DNA from: Corylus avellana
Lineage: Eukaryota; Streptophyta; Magnoliopsida; Fagales; Betulaceae
Reading direction: 5' to 3'
Assembly: GCF_901000735.1 (NCBI RefSeq)
Contig: NC_081545.1
Coordinates: 26,627,513-26,691,512 of the forward strand
DNA length: 64,000 nucleotides
Part shown: in pieces, positions 59,886 to 64,000 of the stretch
Position numbering within the stretch: position 1 is the stretch's first letter
Layout: each line of letters opens with the position of its first letter
The notes under the pieces: generated by a model
The model's input: only the letters and a program-made list of their open reading frames with translations
Database searches by the model: none
What the model was told of the DNA's origin: nothing
Program-made: the position numbers and the translations under genes

Positions 59886-60150
59886 AATTAACTTAGTAAT
59901 TATCATAAATCAATAATATTTTAAGAGTTATATATGTTGAATGGCAAAACTTTATTTATTTAATTTAAAAACATTATTTGACATTTTTTAAGAACGTACG
60001 TACGCGCAAAATTTTAAAATCCTATCACAGATCCTAATCTTATAAAACCCACTATATAATCAAGCGGATAATAAACAAACACGAATACCCGATTCCCATT
60101 CTTCTCGTCAGATCCACACAACTCAGTGTTGTGTCCGAAACGACACATCC
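59886..60150. promoter_or_regulatory. Promoter region of the second PPR gene
   Basis: TATAAAA at 60041-60047 and TATATAAT about 10 bp later lie 100-110 bp before the ATG, suitable for a start near 60075. There is little room between the transposon nest and the gene. Confidence 0.45.
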
Positions 60151-62241
60151 ATGGAAGGCACAATTTCATGGACTCTACCTCTACACCTTCACCTTTTCCC
60201 CTCAAATCCCTTCACTAACAACCACCGCCACTTCAGAACCAAAGCCTCAGCAAAATCCCCACCAATTCGAACCCATAAACCACCGCCACCGCCAACAAAA
60301 AACACCCGCCGCCACCAAAAAACATCTAAATTTCCGGCGAAAAGAGCTCCGAAACCATTTGGCCAAAAGGATGCATTCCCAGAATCCTTACCACTCCACA
60401 CCAAAAACCCACATGCCATTTACAAGGACATCCAGAGATTCGCTAGGGAGAACAAGCTCAAACAAGCGCTCACCATCTTGGACTACTTGGACCAACAAGG
60501 CATCCCTGTTAACCCCACCACATTTTCCGCTCTCATCGCCGCATGTGTTCGAACCAAATCCTTAACCGAAGGGAAACAAGTCCACACGCATGTACGCATA
60601 AACGGGCTTGAAAAAAACGAGTTTTTACGTACGAAACTCGTGAATATGTACACGGCTTGCGGTTCAGTCCAAGATGCACATCAGTTGTTTGATGAACGTT
60701 CTATAAAAAGTGTGTATTCCTGGAATGCATTGCTTCGAGGCAATGTGATATCGGGTAAGCGGCATTATGGTAATGTGATTTCGACTTATATGGAAATGCG
60801 AGAATTGGGGGTCGGATTAAACGTTTATACTTTCTCTAATGTCATCAAGAGCTTCGCAGGCGCGTCAGCGCTTTGGCAGGGTTTAAAAACTCATGCCCTT
60901 ATGATAAAGAATGGTTTTATTGATAGTTCGATTCTTCAGACGAGTTTGATTGATATGTACTTTAAATGCGGAAAAGTTAAGCTTGCCCGTCGCATATTTG
61001 AAGAAATTGGAGAGAGAGATGTTGTTGTTTGGGGAGCGATGATTGCGGGTTTTGCACACAATAGACTGCAAAAGGAAGCTTTGGAGTATGTCAGGAGGAT
61101 GGTAGAGGAAGGAATAAGGCCGAATTCAGTTATACTTACTACAATACTTCCTGTTATTGGAGATGTTTGGGAACATAAACTAGGCCGGGAGGTTCATGCT
61201 TATGTTGTAAAGGCGAAGAGTTATTCAAGGCAGATTTTCATTCAGTCTGCCTTGATTGACATGTATTGCAAGTGTGGGGACATGGGGTCTGGGAGACGGG
61301 TCTTTTATGGATCAACGGAGAGGAATACTATTTGTTGGACTGCTTTGATGTCGGGTTATGCCTTGAATGGGAGGCTCGAGCAGGCTGTGAGATCAATAAT
61401 TTGGATGCAGCAGGAAGGGTTTAGGCCTGATGTTGTGACAGTTGCCACTGTTCTTCCAGTTTGTGCAGAGTTGAGGGCTCTAAATCAAGGGAAGGAGGTT
61501 CATGCTTATGCTTTGAAGAATTGGTTCCTACCTAATGTATCTATTGTTTCCTCTTTGATGGTAATGTACTCAAAGTGTGGTATCTTGGAATATTCTTTAA
61601 AATTGTTTGATGGTATGGAACAGAGGAATGTGATCTTGTGGACAGCCATGATTGATTCATACAGAGAACATGGTAATCTAAATGAAGCACTTGGTGTGTT
61701 TAGGTCGATGCAGTTGTCAAAGCATCGGCCAGATTCAGTTACAATGGCAAGGGTATTGAGTGTTTGTGGTGAAGTAAAAATTTTGAAGCTTGGGAAGGAG
61801 ATTCATGGACAAGTCTTGAAGAAGAATTTTCAGTCTATCCATTTTGTTTCTGCTGAACTTGTGAAAATGTATGGGAGTTGTGGAGCAATTGATTATGCAA
61901 AGTTGGCTTTTGATGCAATCCCCGTTAAGGGTTCAATGACATGGACTGCAATTATAGAGGCATATGGATATAATAACCAATATCAAGATGCAGTGGATCT
62001 TTTCGATCTGATGAGATCGGGTGGCTTTACTCCAAACCATTTCACTTTCAAAGTGGTTCTATCTATTTGTGATCAAGCTGGATTTGTTGATGAAGCTTGC
62101 CAAATATTTAATTTAATGCATCGTAGATATAAAGTTAAGGCAGCTGAAGTACATTATTCTATAATGATTGGACTTCTTACCCGTTTTGGTCGCACCAAGG
62201 AGGCTCAAAGATTTGTACAGATGAGTTCTTCCTCATTATAA
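60151..62241 (+). CDS. Pentatricopeptide repeat protein, plastid-type (At1g71460-like)
   Basis: Single-exon ORF of 696 aa. The first ~75 residues are rich in Pro, Lys, Arg, His and Ser with almost no acid residues, as in a chloroplast transit peptide. From ~95 on there are PPR motifs of PLS type, e.g. NPTTFSALIAACVRTKSLTEGKQVH, QTSLIDMYFKCGKVKLARRIFEEI and VVVWGAMIAGFAHNRLQKEALEY. It ends in a partial motif without E or DYW domain. The start at 60151 gives the transit peptide directly. Such proteins bind organellar RNA; the target cannot be read from the sequence. Order after the PPR and NTF2-like genes supports orthology with At1g71460. Confidence 0.93.
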   Translation: MEGTISWTLPLHLHLFPSNPFTNNHRHFRTKASAKSPPIRTHKPPPPPTKNTRRHQKTSKFPAKRAPKPFGQKDAFPESLPLHTKNPHAIYKDIQRFARENKLKQALTILDYLDQQGIPVNPTTFSALIAACVRTKSLTEGKQVHTHVRINGLEKNEFLRTKLVNMYTACGSVQDAHQLFDERSIKSVYSWNALLRGNVISGKRHYGNVISTYMEMRELGVGLNVYTFSNVIKSFAGASALWQGLKTHALMIKNGFIDSSILQTSLIDMYFKCGKVKLARRIFEEIGERDVVVWGAMIAGFAHNRLQKEALEYVRRMVEEGIRPNSVILTTILPVIGDVWEHKLGREVHAYVVKAKSYSRQIFIQSALIDMYCKCGDMGSGRRVFYGSTERNTICWTALMSGYALNGRLEQAVRSIIWMQQEGFRPDVVTVATVLPVCAELRALNQGKEVHAYALKNWFLPNVSIVSSLMVMYSKCGILEYSLKLFDGMEQRNVILWTAMIDSYREHGNLNEALGVFRSMQLSKHRPDSVTMARVLSVCGEVKILKLGKEIHGQVLKKNFQSIHFVSAELVKMYGSCGAIDYAKLAFDAIPVKGSMTWTAIIEAYGYNNQYQDAVDLFDLMRSGGFTPNHFTFKVVLSICDQAGFVDEACQIFNLMHRRYKVKAAEVHYSIMIGLLTRFGRTKEAQRFVQMSSSSL

Positions 62242-63123
62242 CTAAGAGGCGAATGGGGCCTTCACTCTTTTGTTTAGGTTCAATAAGGTTCGTTCCTGAA
62301 ACTTGCTTATGAATAACCCATATTCCATAACACGTTATAATGTGCAAATGTATAGTCCTGTTGTAACTTAATGTATGGCATTTTTATCTATCAGTATCCA
62401 ATGAAGCAAGATGTCATTTTATCTTTTCTGAAAATATAAGGAGACATTTCTGAAAAAAGAATATATTTTGTGTATGTAGCATGGATGAATAAGAAGTTTG
62501 AATCTCTCCATCCCTCTCTTCATCTGACCTGTAGACAATTTGGGGTTTTATTTATTAGCAAGTGTATTAATTTCTATATTATTATAAGAATAATGGAGTG
62601 TGATTGTATTAATGCAATAGTTGGAAGATTAGATATTTTATTTTTTTTAATAAGTCAACGAAAATTCTTTATATTTTATAGGAAAGTAAAAAATAGTTTT
62701 GTTACTTCTAAAAAATAAAAAATAAAAGAAAGCTGCTCTCGTGCGGACAGCCATCTGCTCATCCCACTTGTTTTTTTTTTTTTTTTTTTACATTATTGAC
62801 CGTGCTTTTCCTTTTGCTTTGTTTAGACCCACGCACTACTCTTTTTTTCTTCATTTTCTTTTTCCTTCCTTTTCTCTTTCGGCCAACAGCCTTCCTTCCT
62901 TCTTTCTTTATCTAATCGCTTTCTTCTCTCCATCCAATTTAGAACAAAGATAAGATAGAATGAGCGTGACTGTGAGAGAAAGAAGGAAAGGGAAAATCTG
63001 ATAGAGAGAGAGAGATACCTACGGAGAGAGAGTGAGACCGTAAGAAAGAGGGAACCGAAACCCATTCTCTTCCTTCCCTCTTTTTTTCTGCACTTCGTAC
63101 CTTTCCCTTTCTCCTCTTCAATG

Positions 63124-63126
<3 letters not shown>
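62242..63126. other. 3' flank of PPR gene, then pyrimidine-rich promoter-like DNA
   Basis: AT-rich to ~62750, then a strongly CT-rich stretch (62760-62935) and GA-rich (62960-63060), typical of a plant promoter and 5' UTR. Open frames here are low-complexity artefacts. Confidence 0.4.

Positions 63127-63154
<28 letters not shown>
63127..63154. repeat. (GA)n microsatellite in a probable 5' UTR
   Basis: About 28 bp of GA repeat, a frequent feature of plant 5' UTRs, just before the possible start codon at 63196. Confidence 0.9.
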
Positions 63155-63195
63155 CGGACTGAGTGAGATTCGGAGGAATCAGTGGGTTCGGCTGG

Positions 63196-63219
63196 ATGAA
63201 TCGACTAGGTTCTTCAAAG
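63196..63219 (+). CDS. Possible first coding exon of a gene running off the window
   Basis: ATG at 63196 reads MNRLGSSK and is followed by a donor GTAAAA at 63220. Upstream is CT/GA-rich leader sequence. Too short to assign a family. It could also be a non-coding first exon. A further splice-like piece (TGCAG|GCTAGAG|GTAACT) lies at ~63606. The rest of the window looks like intron. Confidence 0.3.
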
Positions 63220-64000
63220 GTAAAATTTATCCCTTTTGCTTGTGATTCTTGATTCTAGTTAGGTTTTCAAAGGGTTGATTTGCTGAAGGTTTGGTCGGTT
63301 ATGGGTACTCTAAGTTGGGTATTTAATTTTGGTAATTTCCTGGTTAGATTTCTTGAGGCTTAGCCGAATGGGTTGTTCTTGGGTTTGCTGGGTCTCAAAC
63401 CGAATGTGTGTTGATTTGTAGATTTGAAATGGTTTTGCTGGGTATTAAATTCTGGAAGAAACCGTGAGTAATGTTTTGGGGGTTTGGATTTTTAGGTCTC
63501 ATTATTGGTTGATTTCTTGGGTAATTTAGTTATTAATTTAGTTATGGTTATCCAGAGTGGAACAACAAGATGATTTATTAACAGTTAAAGGACTACTCTT
63601 AGCTGCAGGCTAGAGGTAACTAACTTCTATACCCCTTCTAAAAATATTTCATGTCTTGCTATTTATATATTTTGTATCAAACTGCAAATAATTATTTTAT
63701 TTACATATTATGGAATTATATAACATGCATGATAGATTTCTAAAAGAAATTTTGAGAAAATGATGATTAGAAGAAATAAGAATAATGATAAACCCTCGTA
63801 CATGTTGCCCTAAAATGTATTGAGAGAAGTATAAGAAATAGGATAAAGCTTATCAAATGAGGGCACGTGTATGGACGAGAATATTTTTGGCCCCAAGAGA
63901 ACCAAGAAAGAACAGAGATCGGTATCGATGCTAAGGATGAAGGCGCAACCACTAAAAGAGAGAAGGTGATATTCTATCATTTTTGCCATATTTAGTGCAC

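Noticed and set aside
62741..63121. Open frames rich in Phe/Ser or Arg/Glu before the last gene
   Set aside because: They reflect CT- and GA-rich promoter and leader DNA, not protein-coding sequence.

Overview
The window is nuclear DNA of a flowering plant, almost certainly a dicot. The evidence is AT-rich intergenic DNA, GT-AG introns, homopolymer and (AT)n tracts, MITEs, short tRNA-derived SINEs, a plant L1-type LINE with an RNase H domain, and gene families of plant type (AP2/ERF, PLS-class PPR, PSB33, DUF506, steroleosin-like HSD). From memory of the Arabidopsis map, ERF / PSB33 / PPR / NTF2-like / PPR looks like the block At1g71520, 71500, 71490, 71480, 71460. The genus cannot be told from what I can see.

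Layout, left to right. 0.9-4.2 kb: 11-beta-hydroxysteroid-dehydrogenase-like (steroleosin) gene, + strand, six exons, with an antisense tRNA-Asn in intron 2. 5,871-5,970: a 100-N gap. 5,971-10,018: a near-identical second copy of 1,825-5,870, most likely an assembly artefact. 10.1-10.6 kb: intronless DREB/ERF gene (-). 10.9-17.9 kb: duplicated ERF-upstream blocks mixed with dead FAR1-like fragments. 18.4-21.3 kb: PSB33 (-), with a Copia gag relic in intron 1. 21.4-26.5 kb: MITEs, a very small LTR element and a SINE with perfect target-site duplication. 26.6-28.7 kb: DUF506 gene (+). 31.4-38.4 kb: 13-exon alpha/beta hydrolase (-). 40.9-43.1 kb: PPR protein with E/E+ tail (+). 44.3-48.3 kb: five intact tRNA-Pro(TGG) genes plus two broken ones, in a large palindrome and tandem repeats. 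48.2-50.6 kb: plastid-type NTF2/SnoaL-like gene (-), whose last exon lies inside the last unit of that array and has been copied with it. 51.8-59.9 kb: a nest of transposons ending in a 5.8-kb LINE with 16-bp target-site duplications. 60.2-62.2 kb: second PPR gene (+). From 63.1 kb: probable 5' end of another gene (+).

Most host genes could be joined exon by exon with correct phase. Several (PSB33, NTF2-like and one PPR protein) are probably plastid proteins. There is no operon logic. The two most noteworthy structures are the tRNA-Pro/terminal-exon palindromic array and the false tandem duplication around the N gap. I saw no CRISPR, no rRNA and no obviously foreign coding sequence.
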